Assembly: GCF_000508185.1 (NCBI RefSeq) | Contig: NZ_AYOY01000198.1 | Coordinates: 16,632-80,631 of the forward strand | Direction of reading: 5' to 3' | Length of the DNA stretch: 64,000 bases | Source of the DNA: Sphingobium sp. C100 | Lineage (GTDB): Bacteria > Pseudomonadota > Alphaproteobacteria > Sphingomonadales > Sphingomonadaceae | In this document: one piece after another, positions 44,205 to 53,450 of the stretch | How positions within the stretch are numbered: position 1 is the stretch's first letter | How the letters are laid out: each line of letters opens with the position of its first letter | Notes under the pieces: model-generated | What the model was told of the DNA's origin: nothing | What the model saw: the letters and a program-made list of their open reading frames with translations, nothing else | The model's database searches: none | Program-made: the position numbers and the translations under genes

Positions 44205-45872
44205 ATGACTGTTCGCACCCTTGCCCTGGCCCTTGGCCTCACCGTCGCTCCTTTCCTCTTTCCCCTGGCCGTTCAGGGCCAGACCGTCCCGCCAGACCGG
44301 CTGGAATCATCGGCCCGCACGCTTGCGTCCGACCTGTTCGAGGGCCGCGCGCCCGGCACCGTGGGGGAGCAACGGACGATCGGCTATCTGGTCGGGCGGT
44401 TCGAAGCGTTGGGCCTGGAACCGGGCGGGCCGGATCGCCAGTGGGTGCAGACGGTGCCGCTGCTCCATACCCGGCTGGGCGAAGCCGAAAAGCTGGAAGT
44501 GGCCGAGAACGGCGCGACAACGCCATGGACGTTCGGCAAGCAAATCTATGTTTCCACCCTTCAGCCCAGCGATCATGTCGCGATCGACAAGGCGCCATTG
44601 GTGTTCGTCGGCTATGGCGTATCCGCGCCGGAGCGAAAATGGGACGATTTCAAGGGCGTGGACCTGAAGGGCAAGATCGCCGTCTTCCTGGTGAACGACC
44701 CGGATTTCGAGGCGGTCGGGGGTGAGGATGCGGTCGGCAAGTTCGGCGGGCGGACCATGACCTATTATGGCCGCTGGACATATAAGTTCGAGGAGGCGGC
44801 GCGGCGCGGCGCGATCGGCGCGCTGATCGTGCACGACACGCCGGGCGCGGGCTATGGCTGGAATGTCGTGGTCAGTCCGGGCGGGGAAAATTACGATCTG
44901 GTCCGCCCGGCCGACAAATTGACCAGCCTGCAAATGCAGGGCTGGATCGAGGGCGATGCGGCCAAGGCGCTGTTCGCCGGCGCTGGCCTCGACCTCGCCG
45001 CGCTGCGCAAGCAGGCGCGGTCGGCTCGGTTCAAGCCGGTGGAACTGAAGGGCGCGACCTTCTCGGCCGCCTTCCCGGTCCGCCAGGAAGTGGTCCGGAG
45101 CGCCAATGTCCTCGCCCGCATCCCCGGCGCGAAGCGACCGGATGAAACGGTGATGTATGGCGCGCATTGGGACGCCTATGGCGAAGGCAAGCCCGATGCC
45201 CAGGGCCGCATCTATCGGGCCGGCGCGAATGACGACGCGCTGGGCATCGCCGCCATGTTCGAGATCGCCCGCGCGATGAAGGCCGGCCCCGCGCCCGACC
45301 GTTCGGTGCTGTTCGCCGCATGGACCGCCGAAGAACGTGGGCTGCTCGGGTCCGAACATTATGCGCTGAACCCGATCTGGCCGCTCGACAAGACCGTCGC
45401 CAACCTGACCATCGACATCATGCAGACCGCGGGCAAGGCGAAGGACGTGATCTTGGTCGGGAAGGGGCAGAATGAGTTGGAGGACGATCTCGCACGCTTT
45501 GCTGCGCAACAAGGCCGCGTGGTGACGCAGGAAAGCCTGCCTGAACGCGGGCTATTCTACCGCGCCGATCATTTCTCCATGGCGAAACGCGGCGTGCCGG
45601 TGCTGTTGATGATGGGCATTGCCGGCGCGTCGGACCTGGTCGACGGCGGCCGCGCGGCGGGGCAGGCCTGGGTCGATGCCTATACCGGCAATTGCTATCA
45701 TCAGGCCTGTGACGCGGTCGGGCCGGAGTGGGATCTGGAGGGCGCGGCGCAGGATGTCGACCTGATGCTGCACATCGGCCGCGATCTGGCGACCTCGACG
45801 CGCTGGCCCGAATGGAAGCCGGGATCGGAGTTCAAGGCGCTTCGCGACACCAGCAAGGCGGCGAGGGAGTAG
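44205..45872 (+). CDS. M28-family aminopeptidase, secreted, with PA domain
   Basis: The 555-residue protein has a signal peptide (ALALGLTVAPFLFPLAVQGQ), an N-terminal region with a PA insert (about residues 145-270) and an M28 zinc peptidase core. Zinc-site motifs are YGAHWDAYG (His), GANDDALGIAAMFE (Asp bridging), WTAEERGLLGSEH (Glu/Glu) and a C-terminal FYRADHFSM His. It should release N-terminal residues outside the cytoplasm. The ATG at 44205 is chosen over 44184 because of the signal peptide start. Confidence 0.9.
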   Translation: MTVRTLALALGLTVAPFLFPLAVQGQTVPPDRLESSARTLASDLFEGRAPGTVGEQRTIGYLVGRFEALGLEPGGPDRQWVQTVPLLHTRLGEAEKLEVAENGATTPWTFGKQIYVSTLQPSDHVAIDKAPLVFVGYGVSAPERKWDDFKGVDLKGKIAVFLVNDPDFEAVGGEDAVGKFGGRTMTYYGRWTYKFEEAARRGAIGALIVHDTPGAGYGWNVVVSPGGENYDLVRPADKLTSLQMQGWIEGDAAKALFAGAGLDLAALRKQARSARFKPVELKGATFSAAFPVRQEVVRSANVLARIPGAKRPDETVMYGAHWDAYGEGKPDAQGRIYRAGANDDALGIAAMFEIARAMKAGPAPDRSVLFAAWTAEERGLLGSEHYALNPIWPLDKTVANLTIDIMQTAGKAKDVILVGKGQNELEDDLARFAAQQGRVVTQESLPERGLFYRADHFSMAKRGVPVLLMMGIAGASDLVDGGRAAGQAWVDAYTGNCYHQACDAVGPEWDLEGAAQDVDLMLHIGRDLATSTRWPEWKPGSEFKALRDTSKAARE

Positions 45873-45903
45873 GCCGCCTTCCCGTCAGGAGGAGGGATGC
45901 GAT

Positions 45904-47262
45904 TCAGCTCAGCCTGTAAAGCGCGCTGCCATGGGGCGGCAGGGTTGCGGCCACCCGCGCCGCCTGCCGCCCCAGCGCCCTGCCCGCCCACAGGTCGCGC
46001 ACCGTCACCGGGCCGTTGACGCCGAGGTCGCGCAGGTCGATCCCGACATCGCGCGGCTTGGCGCTGGTGTTGAACAGCGCGAGGTAGCGGTCCGCGCTCC
46101 CCTCCGCGATGGCCGACCAGATGCGGGCGCCATCCTCCATAAAGTGGGGGCAGTTGCCGCTGCTCGCCTGATTGACCGCAATCACCTCCCGATTGGTGAG
46201 CAGCGCGAGCGTCGCGGCATCCAGATGGCGCAAATCGCCGCCCATGATGAGCGGTGAGCGGGCGATGGCCCAGAGCGTCATCAGCGTGCGCTGTTCGTCG
46301 GGGGTGAAGCGCGTGTCGCGTTCGCCGAGCGCCAGCCGGCCGAGGGGGAGCATGTCGGCGTCGGGCCAACTGCCGGGGCCACGATAGGGCGTCCAATTCT
46401 CCAGCCGGGTGAACTGCGCCTCCAGCATTGGCCAGTCATCCCAGAAATCGTCCGAGATGCGCCACATCTGTGCATAACGACGCACATGATCGCCGCGTAT
46501 CACGGGCGTTTCGCCGGGCGAGAGGCTCAGGATGATGGGGCGGCCGGTCGCCGCAATCGCCTTGTGCGCGGCCTCTATTTCCGGTGCGTGGGCGTCATAG
46601 GGGCGGCTCATATCGTCCATCTTGACGAAATCGACGCCCCAGTCGGCATAAAGGCGGAAGATGCTGTCATAATAGGCCTGCGCGCCCGGTTTCGCCATGT
46701 CCACGCCATACATGTCGGGGTTCCAGGAGCAGATGTTGGAACGGTCGGCGATGTCGGCGGCGCGCACATCGGTGCCCAGCACCGGCAGGTTCCGATCGAC
46801 CGCGGCGCGCGGGATGCCGCGCATGACATGGATGCCGAATTTGAGGCCCAGTGCATGGACCGCCTGCGCCAAAGGGGCGAAGCCCCTGCCCTGCGCGCTC
46901 GACGGGAAGCGATTGGGCGCCGGGATCATCCGGCCATAGGCGTCCATCGCGGGATTGGGCTTGGCGTTGTAGGTGTAGCTCGATGCCTCCGGCTCATACC
47001 ATTGGATGTCGACGGTCAGGATGTCGTAGCCGAAGGGCAGCAGCTTGTCCGCCATGATCGCCGCAATCTCGCGCGTCTGCGCTTCGGTGATGGTGGTGGC
47101 GAAGCTGTTCCAGCTGTTCCAGCCCATTGGTGGCCGGGGCGCGAGCATGTTGCCCTGCCCGCTACTGGTTTCTCCCGCGCGCGCCACGCCAGCGGCCGCG
47201 ATCCCCGCCATACCTGCGCCGAGAACGGCGCGGCGACTGGCCTCCAGATTCATCCTCTTCAT
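45904..47262 (-). CDS. GH27 alpha-galactosidase/alpha-N-acetylgalactosaminidase-type, Tat-exported
   Basis: The 452-residue protein has a twin-arginine-like signal (EASRRAVLGAGMAGIAAAGV), then GH27 motifs: APRPPMGWNSWNSF, YDILTVDIQWYEP, DWGVDFVKMDD (nucleophile Asp) and AQMWRISDDFWDDW (acid/base Asp). A C-terminal beta-sandwich follows. It removes alpha-linked galactose (or GalNAc) from oligosaccharides outside the cytoplasm. It is divergent from the GH92 gene, 82 bases between the starts. Confidence 0.93.
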   Translation of the reverse strand: MKRMNLEASRRAVLGAGMAGIAAAGVARAGETSSGQGNMLAPRPPMGWNSWNSFATTITEAQTREIAAIMADKLLPFGYDILTVDIQWYEPEASSYTYNAKPNPAMDAYGRMIPAPNRFPSSAQGRGFAPLAQAVHALGLKFGIHVMRGIPRAAVDRNLPVLGTDVRAADIADRSNICSWNPDMYGVDMAKPGAQAYYDSIFRLYADWGVDFVKMDDMSRPYDAHAPEIEAAHKAIAATGRPIILSLSPGETPVIRGDHVRRYAQMWRISDDFWDDWPMLEAQFTRLENWTPYRGPGSWPDADMLPLGRLALGERDTRFTPDEQRTLMTLWAIARSPLIMGGDLRHLDAATLALLTNREVIAVNQASSGNCPHFMEDGARIWSAIAEGSADRYLALFNTSAKPRDVGIDLRDLGVNGPVTVRDLWAGRALGRQAARVAATLPPHGSALYRLS

Positions 47263-47344
47263 TTGTAGGAGTAAACCGCAGCAGCCGCATCAGATCAAGC
47301 GGTAACGGCTTGGCGCGGTGCTGCGCACATGATTTAACCCGATC

Positions 47345-49660
47345 ATGATGATCCGCCTCACCCGCCTGGCGATTGCCGCCGGCCTGCTCGCCGGCACCGC
47401 CCTCCCCGCGCAGCCTGTCCCATCCGATCCGATCGACGCGGTCGATCCGTTCATCGGCACCAGCGGCGAGGGTCATACCTTCCCCGGCGCCGTAGCGCCG
47501 TTCGGCATGGTGCAATTGTCGCCCGACACCCATGTCGGCGCGGCGCGCCAAACCTATGACTGGGCGGCGGGATACCGGCACGAAGACCCGGTCATACTGG
47601 GCTTTTCGCACACCCATTTTTCCGGCGCCGGGCATAGCGACCTGGGCGATTTCCTGGTGATACCGGTCACGGGCGACGCCGTGCCGCTTGAGCCGGGCGA
47701 CGCGAAAACGCCGGGTTTTCGCTCGCACAAGGCCGATGAGGTCGCCTCGCCCGGCTATTATGCCGTAACGTTGACCGATCCCGGCGTCCGCGCCGAAATG
47801 ACGGCGGGGACGCGCGTCGGTGTTCACCGCTACGCTTTCCCTGCGGGCAAGGCGGCGCATCTGGTGGTCGACCTGCGCAGCATCATCTATGATTATCCGG
47901 GCAAGATCCTCTGGTCCTCGGTCCGTATCCGGCCCGACGGTATCATCACAGGGTCCCGCGAAGTGCGCGGCTGGGCGACCCCGCGCCGCATCTTCTTCGC
48001 CATGCGCTTTTCCGCGCCGCTGACCGGGCATCGTTTCGTCAGCACGGAGGAGAATATCCTCTACAAGGGGTTCAAGGGACCGGGGCGCGGGCCGGAAACG
48101 CTGGATTCCTTGTCCGGGCGGGCGCTGGTGGCGCAGCTCGATTTCGGTGCGCTGGCTAAACCGCTGGAGGTGAAGGTCGCGCTGTCGGGCGTGGACGAGG
48201 ATGGTGCGATCGCAAACCTGGGGAGCGAGCCGGGCGATTTCGACGCGGTGCGGGCGCACACACGTAAAGCCTGGACCGATGCGCTGGGCGCGGTGCGGAT
48301 CGACGCGCCGGGACCGATGCGCACCAATATCTATACCGCGCTCTACCATAGCCTGATGGCGCCCAGCGTGTGGGGCGACGCCGACGGGCGCTGGCGGGGG
48401 CCGGACGATCAGGTCCATGAAGGGCGGGGCTTCACCATGCACTCCACCTTCTCGCTGTGGGACACGTTCCGCGCCGAGCATCCGCTGCTGACTCTGATCC
48501 AGCCTGCGGCGAAGAACGCCGATTTCGTCAACTCGCTGCTCGCCAGCCAAAAGACCAGCCCGTTCGGCATCCTTCCCGTGTGGCAGTTTGCCGGCAAGGA
48601 AACCTGGACGATGATCGGCTATCATGCCGTGCCGTTGATCGCCGACGCCTGCCTGAAGCGCATCAAGGGCATCGATTGCGCCGCCGCGCTCAGGGCGATG
48701 GTCGCGAGCGCGGATTACCCGCCCTATGGCGGGCTTGGCGACTATATGAAGCTGGGTTACGTCCCGATCGACCGGGAGCCGGAAGCGGCGTCCAAGACGG
48801 TCGAATATGCCTATGACGACTGGACCATCGCACGGCTGGCCCGGCAATTGGGCGACATTGCGACGGCGGAACGGTTCGACAAAAGGGCGCAGAACTGGCG
48901 CAACAGCTTCGACGCGAAGACCGGGTTCCTGCGCGCGCGCAAAGCGGACGGGACGTTCCGCACTCCCTTCGATCCCACCGCCATCAACTATGGCAGCGAT
49001 TATACGGAGGGCAATGCCTGGCAATATAGCTGGTTCATGCCGCACGATCAGGCCGGGATGTTCCGCCTGCTGGGGGGCGACGCCAAGACCGTGGCGAAGC
49101 TGGACGCCATGTTCGATTATGACAACAGCAAGATCGACTATAGCCATGCAGAAGACATATCCGGGCTGATCGGCCAATATATCCATGGCAACGAACCCAG
49201 CCACCATGTCGCCTATCTCTACGATTATGCGGGCCAGCCCTGGCGGACGCAGGCGCGGTTGAAGCAGATCGTCGAGAGCCAGTATAAGCCGACGCCGGAG
49301 GGACTCGCGGGCAATGACGACCTTGGCCAGATGTCGGCCTGGCTGGTGTTTACGGCGCTGGGATTCTACCCCGTTACGCCCGGCAGCAACCAATATGTGA
49401 TCGGGCGGCCTTTCGTCGAGAAGGCGGAGATGATGGTAGACGGCAAGCGATTTTCGGTGGTCGCGGACGGGCTGTCGGACGCCAATGCCTATGTCGGCAC
49501 GGTGACGCTCAACGGGAAGCCGCTGGCGCGAAGCTACGTCACCGACGCGGAAATCCGCGCCGGGGGCGAGTTGCGCTTCACCATGCAGGCGACGCCGAAC
49601 AAAGCGTGGGCGACGGGCGCAGAAGCACGGCCCTATTCGATGACGCCTTTCAAGCGCTGA
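47345..49660 (+). CDS. GH92 alpha-mannosidase, secreted
   Basis: The 771-residue protein has a signal peptide (LAIAAGLLAGTALPAQP) and then the GH92 landmarks VDPFIGTSGEGHTFPGAVAP, FGMVQLSPDTHVG, FSHTHFSGAGHSDLGDF, and a C-terminal catalytic domain with FTMHSTFSLWDTFRAEHPLL and GNEPSHHVAYLYDYAGQPW. GH92 enzymes are calcium-dependent alpha-1,2/1,3-mannosidases. Together with the divergent GH27 gene it suggests turnover of mannose/galactose-rich glycans. Met2 (47348) could be the start instead. Confidence 0.94.
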   Translation: MMIRLTRLAIAAGLLAGTALPAQPVPSDPIDAVDPFIGTSGEGHTFPGAVAPFGMVQLSPDTHVGAARQTYDWAAGYRHEDPVILGFSHTHFSGAGHSDLGDFLVIPVTGDAVPLEPGDAKTPGFRSHKADEVASPGYYAVTLTDPGVRAEMTAGTRVGVHRYAFPAGKAAHLVVDLRSIIYDYPGKILWSSVRIRPDGIITGSREVRGWATPRRIFFAMRFSAPLTGHRFVSTEENILYKGFKGPGRGPETLDSLSGRALVAQLDFGALAKPLEVKVALSGVDEDGAIANLGSEPGDFDAVRAHTRKAWTDALGAVRIDAPGPMRTNIYTALYHSLMAPSVWGDADGRWRGPDDQVHEGRGFTMHSTFSLWDTFRAEHPLLTLIQPAAKNADFVNSLLASQKTSPFGILPVWQFAGKETWTMIGYHAVPLIADACLKRIKGIDCAAALRAMVASADYPPYGGLGDYMKLGYVPIDREPEAASKTVEYAYDDWTIARLARQLGDIATAERFDKRAQNWRNSFDAKTGFLRARKADGTFRTPFDPTAINYGSDYTEGNAWQYSWFMPHDQAGMFRLLGGDAKTVAKLDAMFDYDNSKIDYSHAEDISGLIGQYIHGNEPSHHVAYLYDYAGQPWRTQARLKQIVESQYKPTPEGLAGNDDLGQMSAWLVFTALGFYPVTPGSNQYVIGRPFVEKAEMMVDGKRFSVVADGLSDANAYVGTVTLNGKPLARSYVTDAEIRAGGELRFTMQATPNKAWATGAEARPYSMTPFKR

Positions 49661-49663
49661 CCC

Positions 49664-50323
49664 TCAGCCCGCCGGGCTGCGCTTCATGTAGAGCGATTCA
49701 GCGAGGTAACCGCGCAGCATCGTGCGATCGATCGCCAGCTTGCTGTCCGCCCCGCCCGCCAGGCAGGAGGACAGGGTCGGCATCGTCTGCTGCAAAGCCG
49801 ATTTTTCGGCAACGCTGCCCGGCGTCGCCCGCACCACCGCATCCGCGGCGGGCGCGTTGCGGGTCACGATGCAATCGGCATAGGCGTGATAGGGCGATGA
49901 CCGGGCATCGACACTGGCCTGGAAGGGCGCGCCCGGTTGCGGCGCACTGGCGTCGGGCGTGGGATAGGATCGCAAGTAAATCTGTTCGGCGATCGCACCG
50001 CGCATCCAGTTGCCTTTCATCCGCAATTTGCCGCGATGAAGACAGCCGTTCCGGCTCTTGGCCATACGCATCAGGATCGCATGTTCGACATCGGACCCCG
50101 GCGCACTGGCCAGAACCGACCGGGCAGTCGCGGGATCGCCCATGACCACGCAGCGGGCAAAGGTCCGCATATGGGATTCGGCCTCATCCCGATCGGCCGC
50201 AGGGCCATCGGGCCGTTCGTCGGTCTTCAGAGGACGATGAAAAGAGCTGCTGTGGTCCTGAGCCTGCACGCCGGAAAAGGGCAGGGTCGCGAGCAAGAGG
50301 GCAAGGGCAATCGGGCGCTTCAT
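49664..50323 (-). CDS. Secreted protein of unknown function
   Basis: From the ATG at 50323 (GGAGGATTCGG ribosome site) the 219-residue precursor has a signal peptide (LALLLATLPFSGVQAQ). The mature protein has four cysteines and two roughly similar halves, each with a ...ARCVV/ADCIV.. and ..GCLHRGKL / SSCLAGG.. motif, suggesting a duplicated domain. No family recognised; catalytic motifs are not visible. It converges with the GH92 gene, stops 3 bases apart. Confidence 0.72.
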   Translation of the reverse strand: MKRPIALALLLATLPFSGVQAQDHSSSFHRPLKTDERPDGPAADRDEAESHMRTFARCVVMGDPATARSVLASAPGSDVEHAILMRMAKSRNGCLHRGKLRMKGNWMRGAIAEQIYLRSYPTPDASAPQPGAPFQASVDARSSPYHAYADCIVTRNAPAADAVVRATPGSVAEKSALQQTMPTLSSCLAGGADSKLAIDRTMLRGYLAESLYMKRSPAG

Positions 50324-50403
50324 CCGAATCCTCCATTTGTCCCCCACGCAAAGTTTGCCGCCCCGTCCAGCCGTCATCAACTCCTCTGCGACGAAAGGTC
50401 GAC

Positions 50404-50436
50404 AAAAAAGGGCTCCTCCTTGCCGGAGAAGCCCTT
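50404..50436 (-). terminator. Rho-independent terminator of acnA
   Basis: AAGGGCTTCTCC / GGAGGAGCCCTT stem, small loop, six T on the minus strand, beginning 27 bases past the acnA stop. Confidence 0.85.
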
Positions 50437-50462
50437 CCCGTTTTCCAGTGCGATGGCCGCGA

Positions 50463-53132
50463 TCAGGCGGCCAGTTTCCGCAGCACATATTGGAGGATGC
50501 CGCCGTTCAGGAAATATTCCAGTTCGTTGACGGTATCGATGCGGCAGAGCGCGGTGAAGGTGAAGATCGAGCCGTCCGCGCGGGTCACCTGCACATCGAC
50601 GTCCTGGCGGGGCTTGAGATCCGACACGCCCAGGATGGTGAAGCTGTCATCGCCCTTGAGGCCCAGCGTCTCCCGGCTTTCGCCATTTTTGAACTGGAGC
50701 GGCAGCACGCCCATGCCGACCAGGTTCGACCGGTGGATACGCTCGAAGCTTTCGACGATAACGGCGCGCACGCCCAGCAGGTTGGTGCCCTTGGCCGCCC
50801 AGTCGCGCGAGGAGCCGGTGCCATATTCCTTGCCGCCGATGACGACCAGCGGCGTGCCGTCGGCCTTGTGCTTCATCGCTGCATCGTAAATCGGCATGGT
50901 TTCGCCATTATAGCTCGTCATGCCCCCTTCGACACCGTCCAGCATCTGGTTCTTGATGCGGATATTGGCGAAGGTGCCGCGCATCATGACTTCGTGATGG
51001 CCACGGCGCGCGCCATAGCTGTTGAAGTCGGCCTTGCTGACCTGATGCTCCATCAGCCACTGGCCCGCCGGGCTGTCGACCTTGATCGAACCGGCCGGCG
51101 AAATATGGTCGGTGGTGATCGAGTCGCCGAAGATTGCCAGGGGTTTGGCTGCGACGATGTCGGTGATGGCCTCGGGGGTCATGGACATGCCCTCGAAATA
51201 GGGCGGGTTGGCGACATAGGTCGAACCCGCGCGCCAGCTATAGGTGTCCGAACCGGCCACGTCGATCGCCTGCCAGCGGGCATCGCCGGTGAAGACGGTG
51301 GCATAGCGGCTTTCGAACATGTCGCGGGTCAGCGCGCCGTCCATGACCGAACGGACTTCCTCGTTGGTGGGCCAGATGTCTTTCAGATAGACGTCCTGTC
51401 CGTCGCTGCCCTGACCGATCGGGGTCGCCACGAAGTCGGTGGTGACGGTGCCCTTGAGCGCATAGGCAACGACCAGCGGCGGGCTGGCGAGGAAGTTGGC
51501 GCGCACGTCCGGCGACACGCGGCCTTCGAAATTACGGTTGCCCGACAGCACCGAGGCCGCGACGATGTCGTTGCCGTTGATCGCCTTGCTGATCGGCTCG
51601 GCCAACGGACCGGAGTTGCCGATGCAGGTGGTGCAGCCATAGCCGACGAGGTTGAAGCCGACCGCGTCCAGATGCGACTGGAGGCCGGCTTTTTCCAGAT
51701 AGTCGGTCACGACCTGGCTGCCCGGCGCGAGGCTGGTCTTGACCCAGGGCTTGGGCTTCATGCCCAGCTCGTTCGCCTTCTTGGCGACCAGGCCGGCGGC
51801 GACCAGAACGCCGGGGTTCGACGTGTTGGTGCAGCTGGTGATCGCGGCGATCACGACGTCGCCGTCGCCAATATCATGGCTTTTGCCTTCCACCGGCACG
51901 CGCACGGCGGCGGCTTTCTTGTAGACCTTTTCCAGGTCGGCGTTGAACGTGTCGTCAACTTCGGTCAGCACAACCTTGTCCTGCGGCCGCTTGGGGCCGG
52001 CAAGCGAGGGGACGACGGTGGACATGTCGAGTTCGAGCACGTCGGTGAAGACCGGATCGACCGAAGCGTCGAGCCAGAAGCCCTGTTCCTTGGCATAGGC
52101 TTCGACCAGCGCGATATTCTCTTCGCTGCGGCCGGTGAGGCGCATATAATCCAACGTCTTGTCGTCAATGCCGAAGAAGCCGCAGGTCGCGCCATATTCC
52201 GGCGCCATATTGGCCAGCGTCGCACGGTCGGCAAGGCTGAGCGAGGCCAGGCCGGGGCCGAAATATTCGACGAAGCGGCCGACCACGCCCTTGGCGCGCA
52301 GCATCTGGGTGCAGGTCAGCACCAGATCGGTGGCGGTGATGCCTTCGTTCAACGTGCCGGTCAGCTTGAAGCCGACGACTTCGGGGATCAGCATCGACAC
52401 GGGCTGGCCCAGCATCGCGGCCTCAGCCTCGATCCCGCCCACGCCCCAGCCGAGCACGCCCAGGCCGTTGATCATGGTGGTGTGGCTGTCGGTGCCGACG
52501 CAGGTGTCGGGATAGGCGACCATGTTGCCGTCGGCGTCGGCCGAGGACCAGACGGCCTGCGCGATATTTTCCAGATTCACCTGATGGCAGATGCCGGTGC
52601 CGGGAGGAACGACCTTGAAATTGTCGAGGCTCTTGCTGCCCCATTTCAGGAAGTCATAGCGCTCCATGTTGCGCTGATATTCCAGCTCGACATTGTCCTC
52701 GAACGCCTTGGGCGTGCCGAACTCGTCCACCATGACGGAATGATCGATGACGAGATGGACGGGCACCTGCGGATTGATCTTCGCAGCGTCGGCGCCCAGC
52801 GCGTTCATGGCATCGCGCATGGCGGCCAGATCGACGACGCAGGGCACGCCGGTGAAGTCCTGCATCAGCACGCGCGCGGGACGATACTGAATTTCACGAT
52901 CGGACCGGCGGTCCTTCTGCCAGTCGACAATCGCCTGAATGTCGTCGGTGGTGACGGTGACGCCATCCTCGAAACGCAGCAGGTTTTCCAGCAGCACCTT
53001 CATCGAGAAAGGCAGGCGCGAAACGTCTCCAAGCTTCGCGGCCGCCTTCTTCAGCGAATAATAGGCGATGTCCTTGCCGCCGACAGTCATGCTGTCGCGG
53101 GTGCCCAAGGTGTCCTGTCCGATGGCGGTCAT
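50463..53132 (-). CDS. acnA: Aconitate hydratase A
   Basis: The 889-residue enzyme isomerises citrate to isocitrate. The [4Fe-4S] ligand cysteines are in [20 protein letters not shown] (near residue 434) and [16 protein letters not shown] (near residue 500). Other motifs are [20 protein letters not shown] and [21 protein letters not shown]. Length fits AcnA/IRP-type aconitases. The ATG at 53132 is chosen; the 30 codons above it are outside family homology. GAGGAGA lies upstream. Confidence 0.97.
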   Translation of the reverse strand: MTAIGQDTLGTRDSMTVGGKDIAYYSLKKAAAKLGDVSRLPFSMKVLLENLLRFEDGVTVTTDDIQAIVDWQKDRRSDREIQYRPARVLMQDFTGVPCVVDLAAMRDAMNALGADAAKINPQVPVHLVIDHSVMVDEFGTPKAFEDNVELEYQRNMERYDFLKWGSKSLDNFKVVPPGTGICHQVNLENIAQAVWSSADADGNMVAYPDTCVGTDSHTTMINGLGVLGWGVGGIEAEAAMLGQPVSMLIPEVVGFKLTGTLNEGITATDLVLTCTQMLRAKGVVGRFVEYFGPGLASLSLADRATLANMAPEYGATCGFFGIDDKTLDYMRLTGRSEENIALVEAYAKEQGFWLDASVDPVFTDVLELDMSTVVPSLAGPKRPQDKVVLTEVDDTFNADLEKVYKKAAAVRVPVEGKSHDIGDGDVVIAAITSCTNTSNPGVLVAAGLVAKKANELGMKPKPWVKTSLAPGSQVVTDYLEKAGLQSHLDAVGFNLVGYGCTTCIGNSGPLAEPISKAINGNDIVAASVLSGNRNFEGRVSPDVRANFLASPPLVVAYALKGTVTTDFVATPIGQGSDGQDVYLKDIWPTNEEVRSVMDGALTRDMFESRYATVFTGDARWQAIDVAGSDTYSWRAGSTYVANPPYFEGMSMTPEAITDIVAAKPLAIFGDSITTDHISPAGSIKVDSPAGQWLMEHQVSKADFNSYGARRGHHEVMMRGTFANIRIKNQMLDGVEGGMTSYNGETMPIYDAAMKHKADGTPLVVIGGKEYGTGSSRDWAAKGTNLLGVRAVIVESFERIHRSNLVGMGVLPLQFKNGESRETLGLKGDDSFTILGVSDLKPRQDVDVQVTRADGSIFTFTALCRIDTVNELEYFLNGGILQYVLRKLAA

Positions 53133-53450
53133 AAGATGTGCGTCTCCTCGCATGGCGCTCCGGCCAGAGGATGACGCAATTCCACCAGTGGCTCGCCGGA
53201 CGGCGAAAATTCCGGACGGCAAGCTGGCGGGCTAGCGCCCCAACCGATGGTCGAAGCAGGTATGTCCCGATGGTGCAGCGCCATACAGACTGACGCGGCC
53301 AAGTCAAATGGACAAAGCAGCCGATTGGACCTTTGGCCCCCTGAATTTCATTGCTGACGGGCCGGACCGCCGAAAACAAATCTGGCCGCGCACCTTAGTT
53401 GTACGCAAACCGGGGAAATAGCGCACCAGCCGCGCTGGAACGATCGCAGG
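53133..53450. promoter_or_regulatory. Intergenic region upstream of acnA
   Basis: About 320 bases between the acnA start and the DUF885 gene's stop, both on the minus strand. It should hold the acnA promoter. No clear gene, operator or hairpin was seen. Confidence 0.45.

Noticed and set aside
47162..49393. 743-residue minus-strand ORF opposite GH92
   Set aside because: Shadow frame; the plus strand has clear GH92 motifs throughout.
50337..53174. 945-residue plus-strand ORF opposite acnA
   Set aside because: Shadow of aconitase in a high-GC background; no domain found.
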